Positions 24,161 through 34,350 of a DNA stretch of 64,000 nucleotides are shown here, one piece after another. The position numbers and the translations under genes are program-made. Position 1 is the stretch's first letter. Each line of letters opens with the position of its first letter. The DNA is from Breviolum minutum Mf 1.05b.01 (taxonomy: Eukaryota; Sar; Dinophyceae; Suessiales; Symbiodiniaceae), in NCBI GenBank assembly GCA_000507305.1, contig DF239216.1, positions 149,921 to 213,920 of the forward strand, in the 5' to 3' direction. A model generated the notes under the pieces. The model worked only from the letters and a program-made list of their open reading frames with translations. It did no database searches and had not been told where the DNA came from.

Positions 24161-24640
24161 AGACACGTAGTCACGGCGGGGTGAACGTCCAAGTTGCACA
24201 GCGCCAGGTGGGAGTTGACGTTGTTCGTTGCATCGATGGTGAAAGAGAGGCTCTAGACCCGCCTCGAGGGATCAAAGAAATGATGGAGTGTCCCTACATA
24301 TTCGTTTGATTACTTTGGCGGTTGTATTCAAAGTGGCGGGGAGGTGTTGCCGCGGAAATTACAGAATACATTGATACAACTGGTAGAACACAATGCGGTC
24401 TAATGACATTGCCATTGCTATTATATAGATTTCATTCTAATGCAATTTGATATAAAAACCACATGAGATGCAATATGAGAACCTATGATCACATACAATA
24501 TAAGACAAATCGACAAGATGACATCAAATAAGATAACACAAAATATATAGCGTAGTAAAATGCAACATGATATTTCCTTGCAATTTATTTTGTGATTCGT
24601 CGCATACTCTGTAATTATGATATTGGATATTATCTCCAGC
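24161..24640 (+). other. AT-rich intron between channel domains I and II
   Basis: From about 24290 to 24640 the sequence is strongly AT-rich with many near-repeats of short ATA/ACA words and no open exon. Consistent with an intron of the channel gene. Confidence 0.5.
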
Positions 24641-24649
24641 GTTTATCTT

Positions 24650-27640
24650 TGGGAAGCCAGGTTAAGGTCTATCTGGTGACGGAGGACTTTGTGATGGATT
24701 TGGCGGACGCCTGGTTTATCGTCAGTGTTGGAGTCTGAGCTTCCGTACAAATCTGACAATGATCCTCACCCCGCCTCACTGCACTTCATTCCATGTTGGT
24801 GGATTATAAACATCTACTTATGCCATAAATAGGCAAACTTTAAAAAAGTCTTTAACTATTTTTTGTCCATCGCATTTACACTATTTGGGACTGATTAGTT
24901 TTAGGATTTGCAGCCTGATGCTTGCATTCGGTCTTTGACTTGCAGCCAAGTCGTCCAAGCTGGAACCCAGGTGTTACTGGTGGGGGCGTCCTCACTATAT
25001 TTCATCCTGGGTGGCTGCCTCTGGTGATGCTGATGAGTCCCCTGATGCTTCATGAAACAACCTGTCGTTTATAAGGCACCTTAAGAAGCTTGCCGTCGCG
25101 TTTGGACGAGCAAGATCCTTAGCCTGGTCCGAATTTGGAAATTTTCCGTCAAATTTATCGGATTCATTGATATGCAAGATGTAAACAATCGGATCATATC
25201 AGCCCTTTGTGTTGTGGTCTCAGGTTGGTGTTTGTCCTTGCAGTCCTGGATGCAATAGCCACCATCATATTTTCAGTCCAAGCCTCTTCGAAAGGGTTGA
25301 CAAGACCTTTTCGCAATAATTGCAATAACACCGGGGTCGACTCACTGTGCAGGTGGAGTACCTCTACAGGACCTGGCGCAATTTTTGTTGGTGAAAGCTA
25401 ATGACAACGATGTCATTTTTGTTGCAAGGTTCGTTCATGTCGTTTTCCAAGGATCCGCACAGCCACCGGTGTTGGTTTCTCTTCACCCCTTGGCTACATC
25501 ACAAGTGGCTTTGGCATCATTGATGGCCTGCACGAATCTCAGATGTGAGGCGGACAGTGGACGAGATGGCTACACCGCCGGGTTTAGCCAAGGTGTGCGC
25601 TCATCCCAGCGTTTGCATATGCCGGGGACGTTAGAGAACAAGAGATGATTGCGTGCAGAGGGCGTTACAGATTGAACCAAGTTATATAGTATGATGGAAA
25701 TTCAATGGATGAACTACTTCTTGCAACGCATTCTTTATACCTTGGCAGCCTTTAACCTGGGAACAGTTTCTCAATCCTTCTTCTACTCCCCGGCTACGAC
25801 GACGACGACGACGACTACTACTACTACTACTTCTTCTTCTTCTAATTCCTGCCACCACCACAACCACAGAAACATTTCGATTCTTTCTGACGAATTACCA
25901 AAGAATCACTGTAACTCTACCGGTGCGAATGTCCCGATGCAAAGTAGCTTAATCAACACAGGTTTGGTAGCAACATTAAGAATCTGGAAGGTGGATCCCA
26001 ATGGGTTAGACAAGGCTCCGCAACTATATTCTCATGTGATTTCACTCACTCCCCGTGAGAGCCGAGGTGCACCCAAAGCCGTTTTTTCGTGCTTTTGCCA
26101 CCCTGCGAATTCTGAAGCTGGAGAGCTGTTGGGATGGCCGGTGCGTCGCACCTACAGAGGCTGCATGTCATGATGCATCATGATGCCAAGTGCTGAAGGA
26201 GCGATACATTGGAGCATTTAGCTCCTTCAAGCAGATCCTATGGCAAAACAGGCGGGCTCTTAGTGCTTCCTTAGTTTTGTGATTCCGAGTATCTTTTCTC
26301 AGCATTACCTCAAAAACTTTTGAAATTGCCCAGGGCGGTGCTGTCTGTTACTGGCGGCGCAGCAGCTGTGATGTGGGTGCTGCTGAAACATTGCAGCGGA
26401 AATGAGTTGCAGTTGAACCCAACTCTTTATGCATGGCCAGGTGATTTTCAGCACCCTGATGTACTACGCTGAGAGAAACAACCCGGATCCTGAGATGGTG
26501 CGGCCCTGAGGGCCTCATAGTGCAATTGGGAATAATTGAGACAGACTGCGGTGTATCTTGTGATTTTTGTCAGGCTGGTCACTACTCAAGCGTGTCAACT
26601 TCAATGCTGCCTGATTGAAAGTGATCAAAATTTGGATGTGTGGCGCATTTTGTGCCAATGTTTTTCTGAGCACATGCATTCTGTCGGACATGCGGCAAAA
26701 ACTCTTTTTGTTTGGTGTAGAATGAAACTTTTGAACGCAGCTGTATTTCTTCCTAGTAGGTCCTCTAGATATAGACTGATGTAGATCAATGTATTTGATT
26801 GAAAGTCTTGGTATCTTTCTTCTGTCTGCTGGAACGTGATGTGATGTTTCAGAATTGGGATCGCCAGAAATCGCCATGAATGAGCTCAGTCATGACCCCT
26901 GATTAAAAAATCATTCTATCTACATTGTATACTACATATTATCCTTATGTGCTCATATGTTTTCCTCTTAACTTGCATAGACAACAATCTTACATTAACA
27001 GGAAAACTTATAGAAAACAATCTTAACTTGCATAGACTCTTAACCTATAGGCAAATAACTGCATAACCTTACAGTAAGGTCACAAGCTCCAGTCTGGATC
27101 TTGCACCTGAGGTGGGTGACCCTTTTGAACTTGTCGGGAGAGGCTCCACTGTGCGAATACACCACGGCCATGACCTCGGTTTGGCTTGGTTGAAAGGGTT
27201 GGTTGGTACTTCAACCACATCAGCCACTTGAACCTCAGATAGCACTTGGGCCAGTTATTTTTGTGACAAACTGATGGCCTTGAGGCTGGCAAATTCATTT
27301 CAGCACTGATGGGTGGCTTGGCTTGTGGTAATGATTTCATCACAGGTAATCCATCGTAACGCATGGAAAACACACCAACATCTCCAACTGAGGATTGATT
27401 GGAGTAGGATTCGTTACCATCCCAATGGGAGTGCTGGGCTCCGGTTTCCAAGACCTCCTAGAGCAGGAGCCGCCTTCAACAGCATCACCCTTGTTTGGTG
27501 GTTCGGGCTGTCATGTTACTTCCTGTTTACTTCCTACCCTGCAGGAGGACGAAGAGCCTGCCACAAAAGAAAACCCAGGCACTTCATGTTGCGATGATGG
27601 TAGAGCTAGTGGATTCAAAACAACATAAAACATGGGCCAG
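24650..27640 (+). CDS. Four-domain voltage-gated ion channel, domain II
   Basis: Repeat II. Pre-S1/S1 is tentative (24660-24735, KVYLVTEDFVMDLADAW; about 24960-25010, VLLVGASSLYFIL). S2 is split: LDAIATIIFS (about 25235-25275) and VEYLYRTWR (about 25354-25380). S3 includes LGYITSGFGIID (about 25490-25525). S4 is KPFFRAFATLRILKLE (about 26075-26122). S5 is split in the same place as in domain I: AVLSVTGGAAAVMW (26334-26376), then VIFSTLMYYAERNNPDPEM (26441-26497). The pore exon starts at 27112, (M)WVTLLNLSGEAPLCEY, with Glu as the filter residue. S6 ends GVGFVTIPMGVLGSGFQDLL (about 27394-27466). An acidic linker follows (about 27545-27590, EDEEPATKENPGTS). Confidence 0.75.
25796..25846 (+). 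repeat. Compound trinucleotide repeat (GAC)n(TAC)n(TTC)n
   Basis: A short microsatellite of three successive trinucleotide motifs in an intron of channel domain II, just before a pyrimidine-rich stretch. Confidence 0.8.
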
Positions 27641-27949
27641 GTCCAGTTGTAGCATCTCAGTCGCCGACCTTCAGCGAAGAGCTCGGAGTTGAAAGAAACA
27701 TCGGCATTCGACAGAGTGCCGAGAACATGTGAGATGCTTTCAGTTCAAAATGGTTGGGTCTTTTTGGGTCACTTTCAAAACATGATTCAAACCCCCAAGT
27801 GAGTCGGAGAGACCAATTGCATACCAATTGCAACGCCACATCACATCATGTTTGCCAAATCTGAGGACAACTTGTATACAAGTTCTTGCAAGGCTCAGCA
27901 GCGAATCAGGCCCAGTTCCATCCAGTCTCATCCACATCCATGCCAGTTC

Positions 27950-28300
27950 CATCATCCTTTTTCCATCCGCAACACCAACGAAGGTCGAAGATCTCAATCG
28001 CTGGGAAGCCCGCGCCGTGTATTTTGAACGCTTGATTTTCTTCACAATTTTTGCGACTTGGCAGCCTTATTGAATTTTGAACACAAGTGTGGGATGGGCC
28101 CAGAGAAAGAAACACTTTCGACATTGAAAAATTGAACGATCCAATTCCTAAAACGACTCTGAGAGTTGATGTGTGTATTGTGAAGAGTCAGATCATGAGA
28201 TGCCAGAGGTGTCTGAATGAGTGTCAATCAATGTCGTGTTTCAACTTGGACAGTGAGGTAACTGTCATGGCTGCAATCCTGGAGCCGGTGGTGGTGAGTT
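27950..28300 (+). CDS. Ion channel domain III, S1 exons (upstream of the retrotransposon)
   Basis: An open segment at about 27970-28055 reads VEDLNRWEARAVYFERLIFF and continues hydrophobic (TIFAT), as expected for pre-S1 and the start of S1. A second exon at about 28255-28290 (VTVMAAILEPVV) after a GAG acceptor and before GTGAGT completes it. The S2 exons lie 8 kb further on, past the retrotransposon, so the element sits in the intron between S1 and S2 of this domain. Confidence 0.55.
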
Positions 28301-28369
28301 GACATGCAAGTGGTGTTGTTATTTGATCATTTGTTACCTGTAGTATGTAGCCATCATCCACGCAACGAA

Positions 28370-28530
28370 GTAAGGCACAATGGCGACAATGACAATGAAA
28401 ATGATGATACTGCTGATGATGATGGATGACGATGATTACAATCGTGACAAGGGATGATGATACTGAAGGTGACGCTGATGATGACGATGATTGTGATAGT
28501 GATGAAGAAGAAGAGGAGGAAGACGATGCA
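28370..28530 (+). repeat. Imperfect GAT/GAC/GAA-rich low-complexity tract
   Basis: Degenerate ATGATG/GACGAT and GAAGAGGAGG runs precede the 5' LTR by about 50 bases. They lie in the intron and are not coding as far as I can see. Confidence 0.7.
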
Positions 28531-28575
28531 GAAAATTTATGACCATGGTATGGTTCTGGTTCAGTTCTCGTGATG

Positions 28576-28580
28576 GTTAT
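28576..28580 (+). repeat. Target-site duplication, left copy
   Basis: GTTAT directly precedes the 5' LTR and is repeated at 36103-36107 directly after the 3' LTR. A 5-bp duplication is typical of copia integration. Confidence 0.9.
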
Positions 28581-28779
28581 TGCAGTTTTGACCATATTGC
28601 CTTGCATTGTACATGAGTCATTTCATGTTGTTCCATGGCTGTTCTGGCCCTAGCCAGCAGTAATCGTATTTGGTACCATGTGGGTACCCAGGGATCGATG
28701 ACAGCTCGCTGAGTCTTAAAAGGGTGCTACTTGAGAAGCTTTCAGGTGCAGGGGCACTGAATTGAGCAACCTGTTTTTA
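28581..28779 (+). repeat. 5' LTR (199 bp)
   Basis: Starts TGCAGTTTTGACC and ends CAACCTGTTTTTA. Matches 35904-36102 at 198 of 199 positions. The termini are TG...TA rather than the common TG...CA. It includes the internal palindrome GGTACCATGTGGGTACC, a possible stem in the transcript. Confidence 0.95.
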
Positions 28780-28780
28780 C

Positions 28781-28795
28781 TGGTAGCGGAGCTCA
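28781..28795 (+). promoter_or_regulatory. Primer binding site, initiator tRNA-Met type
   Basis: TGGTAGCGGAGCTCA begins one base after the 5' LTR. Its first bases fit the complement of the 3' end of eukaryotic initiator tRNA-Met (TGGTA followed by a GC- and GAG-containing acceptor stem), the usual primer for copia elements. The exact host tRNA is not in this window. Confidence 0.75.
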
Positions 28796-28805
28796 CAAGG
28801 CCAAC

Positions 28806-30153
28806 ATGAGCGAAGGTGCCAAAGAGAGTTTGGTGAAACGATTCTCTGGTGATGGTGCCGACCCTCAGAAGGAGTACAAGCGGTGGAAGAGGTGGTCTAG
28901 AGCCTATCTGACGGTTCAGAGGGCAAAGGGCACACCGGAAGCGGCAATGGGATCATTGCTGTTCACGTTGCTGGATGGGTCAGCATTGAGAGCCTTCGAT
29001 GCGACCAATATGGATGATTTAGAAGTGGAAGGTGGCCAAGATGTGGTGTACCAAGTGCTGGATGATCGCTACCCAGAAGAGTCTTCGCATGACAGGTTGG
29101 GTGAGATTCTTGATGCAATCTTTGACCTGAAGGTGGAGAGGGGCGAGTCAACTGCTGTGTACACGGGGAAGGCAAGGGCGGCTTTCAGTGCGGCGGAGGC
29201 TGAGGGTGTGAAGTTTCCTGACACTGCCCGGGGCTATCTGGTGCTGAGGTTTGCTCGCCTACCTTTGGACAAGAAGGCCATAGTCTTAGCAGCTGCCCGA
29301 GGGTCCTACAACGAGAATGACATCTCGGCGGCTCTGAGGACGACCTTTCCGGATCATCTCTATGCTGGAAGGCAGAACAATGTGAATGCGGTTGGACGGG
29401 GACTATGACCAAGTCGAGACCTTCTCGGAGGAGGAACAGCAGGTGCTGTTGGCCGAGGAGGGAGATCCAGAGGAGTTGGGTGATGAACCCATAGAAGAGC
29501 AGGACGCTGTGGACATCCTAATGACTTGGAAGCAGACCCGCACCAACGTCAACAAGGAGAAGATCGCTCGTGGGTTGAATGGCCAGCGTGACATGAAGAA
29601 GCTTGAGGCGAGAGTGAGATGCTTCAAGTGCAAACAGGTTGGTCACTTCTCAAGGAATTGCCCTCGAAGAGGAGGCAAAGGAGCAGCTGGTCCACCATCG
29701 TCGAGCTCGGGAACAACCAAGGTGAGCTATGTGATGATGGTGCAGGATGAAAAGATGGAAAGTGGTGATGAGGAGACGGCAGTTCATGAAGTGGTGAGCA
29801 TCTGGAATGGAAGGCCAAAGGACTTTTGGCAGAGCCATGGCAAGAAAGTGATCCGACACCATGTCTTGCCGAGGACTCAGATGTTCAATGCTCGATGGAC
29901 AGGTTGCCCAGTCAGATATGAAAGGTTGAAAGATAAAAGAACCACATATATGCAGTTCATGTCTGGCGAACAGAAGGTAGTTGAAGATGACACCACTTTT
30001 CATATGGAAGAATCAAAGAAGAGGACAGCAGAAGAATGGATTGGCAAGACCGTCTTCTACATGAAAGATGATGAGGATTCACCGCCAGAAGACAGGGACA
30101 TGAATGAGATCGTCCAAGCTTTTGTAGCGGCAACCACGGATCAACCACCGTGA
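28806..30153 (+). CDS. gag: copia gag (capsid plus zinc knuckle), in two frames
   Basis: Starts at ATG 28806 just after the primer site. The first frame (to 29408, 200 aa) has the helical capsid of copia-type gag, with WKRWSRAYLTVQRAKGTPEA near the N-terminus and regularly spaced helices. The frame shifts at about 29386-29408 and continues through an acidic stretch and a CCHC zinc knuckle, CFKCKQVGHFSRNC (C-x2-C-x4-H-x4-C), at about 29620-29661. It ends at 30153, where the pol frame takes over after another shift. The product packages element RNA into cytoplasmic particles. The first shift could be a programmed or mutational single-base change; I cannot tell which. Confidence 0.85.
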
Positions 30154-30154
30154 G

Positions 30155-32959
30155 CCGGGATCGAGTGATGAAGAGCCTGAGACGACTCACTGCCAGTTGC
30201 TTCATCCCGCTGGATGGGGTGTCGTTGATACTGGATGTGGCAGAGGAGTCATAGGCGAGAACACTCTTCGGCGCCATGAACACCAACTCCGGAAGTTCAA
30301 CATGGAGATCACAGAATTGGAGCCTAAACCTCATCGGTTTAGATATGGAAATGGGTCGATGGATGTCTCCTATCGACGGGTTCAGATACCGATTATGGTA
30401 TCCGGACGTGAGTTGAGGATGAGAGTTCATGTGGTGCCTGGAGAAGTGCCACTACTCATTTCTAAGCGGTTCTTGAAGGGCCTTGGATCGCAGATGGACC
30501 TGCAGAACAACAAGATTCACTTTGCCAAGGCTGGGATCACAGCGAACTTGGTGGAGAGAGAGGACAACTCCTATCAGCTGGATTTGCTGGATGGAGGAGA
30601 AGTGGTCAAGGTGAAATCTCCAGATGTTGATGTTCTGGTGAGTCAGGTGGAGGATGGTGGCCAGAAGGAAGAGGAGATGAGTATCGACGGTGCCGCACTG
30701 GGCTCTGTGGAGGACGCACCTCAGGACGGCACCCTCGATTACTCGGGAGAAGAAACAGAGGAGGAGACGGATGTTAGATGCGTCTTCAAAGCCCGAGAGA
30801 GGAAGGAGCTGATGACACAGCTTCAGGAGGTGTTGAGAGTAAAGGATGATGAGAGACACTCCATTGTGGAGGTATTCAGCCCGGGTCGTTTTGCTGAAGT
30901 TGCGCAAGACTTTGGCTTTGAGTCTTTGGGTGCTTATGACTTGAGCTTGGACTGGGACTGGAACAAAGTGATCCACCGTCGGCGCCTAGAAAAACAACTG
31001 GCATTGTCACCACCAGACATCCTGGTGATGACACCTCCCTGTGGACCTCTCAGCCGACTTCAGCAGTGCACACCGGAGGAGAAACGCAGAGACCCTGAGG
31101 CTTTCAGAAAAGAGATCGAGAACGCGAAGGCCATGATTCGCTGGTGTTTGAAGCTAGCAGAGAAGCAATTGGCTATGGGATTGCATTATCTCTTCGAGTC
31201 TTCGCAGACGAGTGCTGCCTGGTCCATGGAAGAGATGAAGAAGTTCCAAGAGTGGTGGCAGCATCCATGCTGTGATGTTGCAGCATGTTCAGTTGGTCTC
31301 AAGGACAAGGAGTCAGACAAGCTCTTTGGCAAGAAGTGGAGATTTATGACATCATCCTCAGCGGTGGCGACGATGCTGGAGCCTTTGGTGTGCAGCCGTG
31401 ATCACGAGCATCAAGTGGTCGAAGGCTCATCAGGGGGAGTTATGAGGTCCATTCAGACCCAGATATATCCCAAAAGACTGATCAGGAAGATTCTTGGTGG
31501 CTTTCGCATGCATGATGTTGTGGAAGATCATTGTTGTGCTATCAGTCAAGAAACTGTTCAAGTCACGGGTCCCCTCAAAGGTGAAGGTAGAAGGAGAGTT
31601 GAAAATGCTATTCGGAAGATGCATGTGAATCTAGGACATGCTTCAACAGATGATCTTCACAGAATTTTGCGTCATCATGGTGCTTCGTCGGAGGTGTTGG
31701 AATTGGTGAAGGCTTTCAAATGTGACGTGTGCGAAGCACACAAAGCCCCAAAAGCTGTGAAGGATAGTGCACCCCCACGTGATTTAGCACCATTGAGATA
31801 CATAGGCCTGGATGTCAAATGGTTGCCTACTTGGAAGAAAGACTATAAGATCAAAGCTTTGAACATTGTTTGTAGAGCTTCTGGCCTTCAACAAGTATAT
31901 CCTTTCAGAGAAAATGAACAAGAGTGTTCAGAGTTGATTGCACGCCTTTACAGACATTGGACTCGTAGTTTTGGTCGTCCGAAGTTTTGCAAGTTTGATG
32001 CCAGCCGATGCAACCTGGGTCAGCCGTTCCTCGATGCTCTGGAGAAGGATGGCACCACAGCCATCGACATCCCAGGTGAAGCTCATGAACAGTTGGGTGA
32101 TGTTGAAGCACAGGGTCGACATTTTGAGGGCATGCTCAACAAAGTAATTCATGAGATGAGCCCAACAACTTATTTGGAATGGGTTGAATGTGTTGATGCC
32201 ACTGTAGAAGCTCGCAACATGCTGATGAAGAGAAATGGTTATAGTTCGTTCCAACTGGTGTTTGGTCGTGACCCCGAATTTCCTGGCGATGACATTCTAG
32301 GGGAAAAACCAAATGAGATTGCAAATGGGGCTATCCTTGAAGACGCTATTGCTGAATACACCTTCAGGGCTAGGAGCATTGCTAGACAACAAGTTTTAGA
32401 AGCGTTGGATCACAAGGCAGCAAGAATTGCATTGAACAGCAGACCTCGCCCACAGAGGGAGTTTCGGCCTGGTGATGAAGTAGCAGTGTGGCGGCGTGGC
32501 CGTGGAATCAAGAAGTCAACGGCTCGCTGGCGAGGCCCAGGAATAGTCGCAGGTCTAGCTGGTGGAAATGTTTGGGTGTCTATGCCGGGTGCCTTCATTA
32601 AGTGTTCCCCAGAACAATTGAGATTGAGGACAAATGAAGAGAGAGAGGCAGACAGATTTTTGGTCAGAGATTTGAGGGCAGCAGCAGCAGCACTTTACCC
32701 CGAAGTAGGTTTTTCTGGAAATCGTCCGCCTGGCGATCTGTTGACTCCTGGAATGGTGCACGTGCCGGAAGAGCCAAGTGTTGCTGAGCCTGCTGCAAAT
32801 GTGCCCATACCCCATGTTGAAGGAAAAAAAATAAGGGTTCAGAACATGGAAGTCGAAGAGGATCTGATTCAACAAGCAATCCGAGACCTCCATCCAGTTT
32901 TCGAGAATCTATTAGTTCCATGGATCGATCTACTCAACAACAATGGGACCAGTCAGTAG
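30155..32959 (+). CDS. pol: copia pol, part 1: protease, methyltransferase-like segment, integrase
   Basis: One frame encodes an aspartic protease (catalytic VVDTGCGRGVIG at about 30223-30258) and then an acidic linker. A Rossmann-like segment follows (about 30866-31480) with VEVFSPGRFAEVAQDFGF, TPPCGPLSRLQ (31031-31063) and HYLFESSQTSAAW. After it come the integrase zinc region (HVNLGH near 31621 and CDVC near 31721) and the catalytic core, with Asp in YIGLDVKW, Asp in CKFDAS, and a candidate Glu in the region of GDVEAQGRHFEG. A copia-type C-terminal region (RPGDEVAVWRRGRG) follows. No ATG opens this frame, so expression must come by frameshift or from an ancestral fusion with gag. The stop at 32957-32959 overlaps the next frame. 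Confidence 0.85.
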   Translation, partial: PGSSDEEPETTHCQLLHPAGWGVVDTGCGRGVIGENTLRRHEHQLRKFNMEITELEPKPHRFRYGNGSMDVSYRRVQIPIMVSGRELRMRVHVVPGEVPLLISKRFLKGLGSQMDLQNNKIHFAKAGITANLVEREDNSYQLDLLDGGEVVKVKSPDVDVLVSQVEDGGQKEEEMSIDGAALGSVEDAPQDGTLDYSGEETEEETDVRCVFKARERKELMTQLQEVLRVKDDERHSIVEVFSPGRFAEVAQDFGFESLGAYDLSLDWDWNKVIHRRRLEKQLALSPPDILVMTPPCGPLSRLQQCTPEEKRRDPEAFRKEIENAKAMIRWCLKLAEKQLAMGLHYLFESSQTSAAWSMEEMKKFQEWWQHPCCDVAACSVGLKDKESDKLFGKKWRFMTSSSAVATMLEPLVCSRDHEHQVVEGSSGGVMRSIQTQIYPKRLIRKILGGFRMHDVVEDHCCAISQETVQVTGPLKGEGRRRVENAIRKMHVNLGHASTDDLHRILRHHGASSEVLELVKAFKCDVCEAHKAPKAVKDSAPPRDLAPLRYIGLDVKWLPTWKKDYKIKALNIVCRASGLQQVYPFRENEQECSELIARLYRHWTRSFGRPKFCKFDASRCNLGQPFLDALEKDGTTAIDIPGEAHEQLGDVEAQGRHFEGMLNKVIHEMSPTTYLEWVECVDATVEARNMLMKRNGYSSFQLVFGRDPEFPGDDILGEKPNEIANGAILEDAIAEYTFRARSIARQQVLEALDHKAARIALNSRPRPQREFRPGDEVAVWRRGRGIKKSTARWRGPGIVAGLAGGNVWVSMPGAFIKCSPEQLRLRTNEEREADRFLVRDLRAAAAALYPEVGFSGNRPPGDLLTPGMVHVPEEPSVAEPAANVPIPHVEGKKIRVQNMEVEEDLIQQAIRDLHPVFENLLVPWIDLLNNNGTSQ

Positions 32960-33942
32960 AACGATTGGGTGGGCACATGACAAGCAGAGCAGTTGCCGAT
33001 ATGGAGGTGCATACGCCACCGGAAATCCATGAGCCGGAACCGAAGAGATCTCGAGCCGAACCAAGTGAGAATCAACAGATTGGCGGTCAGAGTTTTCCAC
33101 CATCACTTCCAGTACCACCACAACAATCTACTGGGATCAATGTTCCTCTCCCAATGGAGGTTAACAGCAGTAGCAGTGGTTCACAAAGAAGTGTCAGAGT
33201 TGTTGGTGATCAGTATTCCATACATACAGTTTTGACATGCCAATCAGAGTTGATCACTGCGACAGACTCGACAGCGTCCGCAATTTGCCTGTCGGTACAC
33301 CCTCTGGAGGAGGATGATTCAGCAGATTTTGTGCTTGGTTGCGATGGAGATTCCAATGAAGTGCTCATTGCTGGTGGTAAATGGTTGGAACAATCGTGGA
33401 AACAGAAGTTGTTGTCAGGCATTCAGTTGGAAGTGGACAATGTCGTACATAACAAGAGAGCATTGAAAGCATTGACACTCCAGGAATCTCGGCAGATTCG
33501 GCAGCAGTTCGCAGATCGCATTGTTCCACCACGATTGGTTCTTACGCCCAAGGTTGATGAATCTGGTCAAGACATTGTTAAGGCTAGATGGACTGCAAGA
33601 GGAGACAAGGATCCAGACTTGTTTTCATTGATTCGTGAAGGGAAGACACAAGCACCTACAATTTCCTCCAATGGTCGTTACACGGTGCTCCAACTCATTG
33701 CAAGTCATCAATTCAAAATGCAATTGGGTGATGTGACTGGTGCTTTCCTTGAAGCAGATAACATGATTAGATCAGAGGGCAAGTTGTATATGACGACCCC
33801 GACTACATATCCTCTTCCAGGTTATGACAAAGATCAACTGTTTGAAGTCATTCGTCCCATCTATGGTCTCAACGATTCCCCACAGAACTGGTTCAACAAG
33901 TATCGGTTGACTGTCAAGGACCAAGGTTTGGAAACAATCTAA
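32920..33942 (+). CDS. pol: copia pol, part 2: reverse transcriptase N-terminal half
   Basis: Continues pol in another frame. After a low-complexity linker the RT palm begins, with VLTPKVDESGQDIVKARWTA, QLGDVTGAFLEADN (first catalytic Asp) and IRPIYGLNDSPQNWFNKYRL, all diagnostic of copia RT. The frame closes at 33940-33942 just before the second catalytic motif, which lies in the next frame. Confidence 0.9.
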   Translation: MDRSTQQQWDQSVERLGGHMTSRAVADMEVHTPPEIHEPEPKRSRAEPSENQQIGGQSFPPSLPVPPQQSTGINVPLPMEVNSSSSGSQRSVRVVGDQYSIHTVLTCQSELITATDSTASAICLSVHPLEEDDSADFVLGCDGDSNEVLIAGGKWLEQSWKQKLLSGIQLEVDNVVHNKRALKALTLQESRQIRQQFADRIVPPRLVLTPKVDESGQDIVKARWTARGDKDPDLFSLIREGKTQAPTISSNGRYTVLQLIASHQFKMQLGDVTGAFLEADNMIRSEGKLYMTTPTTYPLPGYDKDQLFEVIRPIYGLNDSPQNWFNKYRLTVKDQGLETI

Positions 33943-33946
33943 ACTG

Positions 33947-34350
33947 GACCCATGTGCCTTTTTTCTTTGGGATGGTTCTGTCCTGGCTGGTGTCATGGGG
34001 GTACACGTAGACGATGTTGTCATAGGTGGTCGTGGACAAGTTTTCGACAAGAAACTTCAACAGTTGAGATCAACATTCCCTTTTAGAAAGTGGCAAGAGG
34101 GGCAAGGAACCTTTTGTGGCTCGTTCCTGCAGCAGAATCCTGAGACAGGTGGCATCTCGGTTAGCCAAAGAGATTTCATTGACAAAATGCAGAAACCGAA
34201 ACTCAGAACGAAAGATCCTGCATCTATGGAAGTTAATGATGAAGAAGTCACATCCTTGAAGTCGTGTTTGGGTGCAGCTCTTTGGTTAGCAAGAGAAACA
34301 AGACCTGACCTGTCAGTCCAGGTTTCGCAAGGGCACGTCCGACTTTGGGC
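33947..34350 (+). CDS. pol: copia pol, part 3: RT catalytic YVDD-equivalent and thumb
   Basis: Reads LDPCAFFLWDGSVLAGVMGV and then HVDDVVIGG, the copia version of the two-Asp polymerase motif, followed by GTFCGSFLQQNPETGGISV and the RETRPDLSVQVSQ segment that connects RT to RNase H. Frame shifts at about 33940 and 34325-34350 separate it from its neighbours. Confidence 0.9.

Noticed and set aside
28806..29408. Possibility that the element is a gypsy retrotransposon or retrovirus
   Set aside because: Integrase precedes reverse transcriptase, RT motifs are copia-type and no envelope frame is present.
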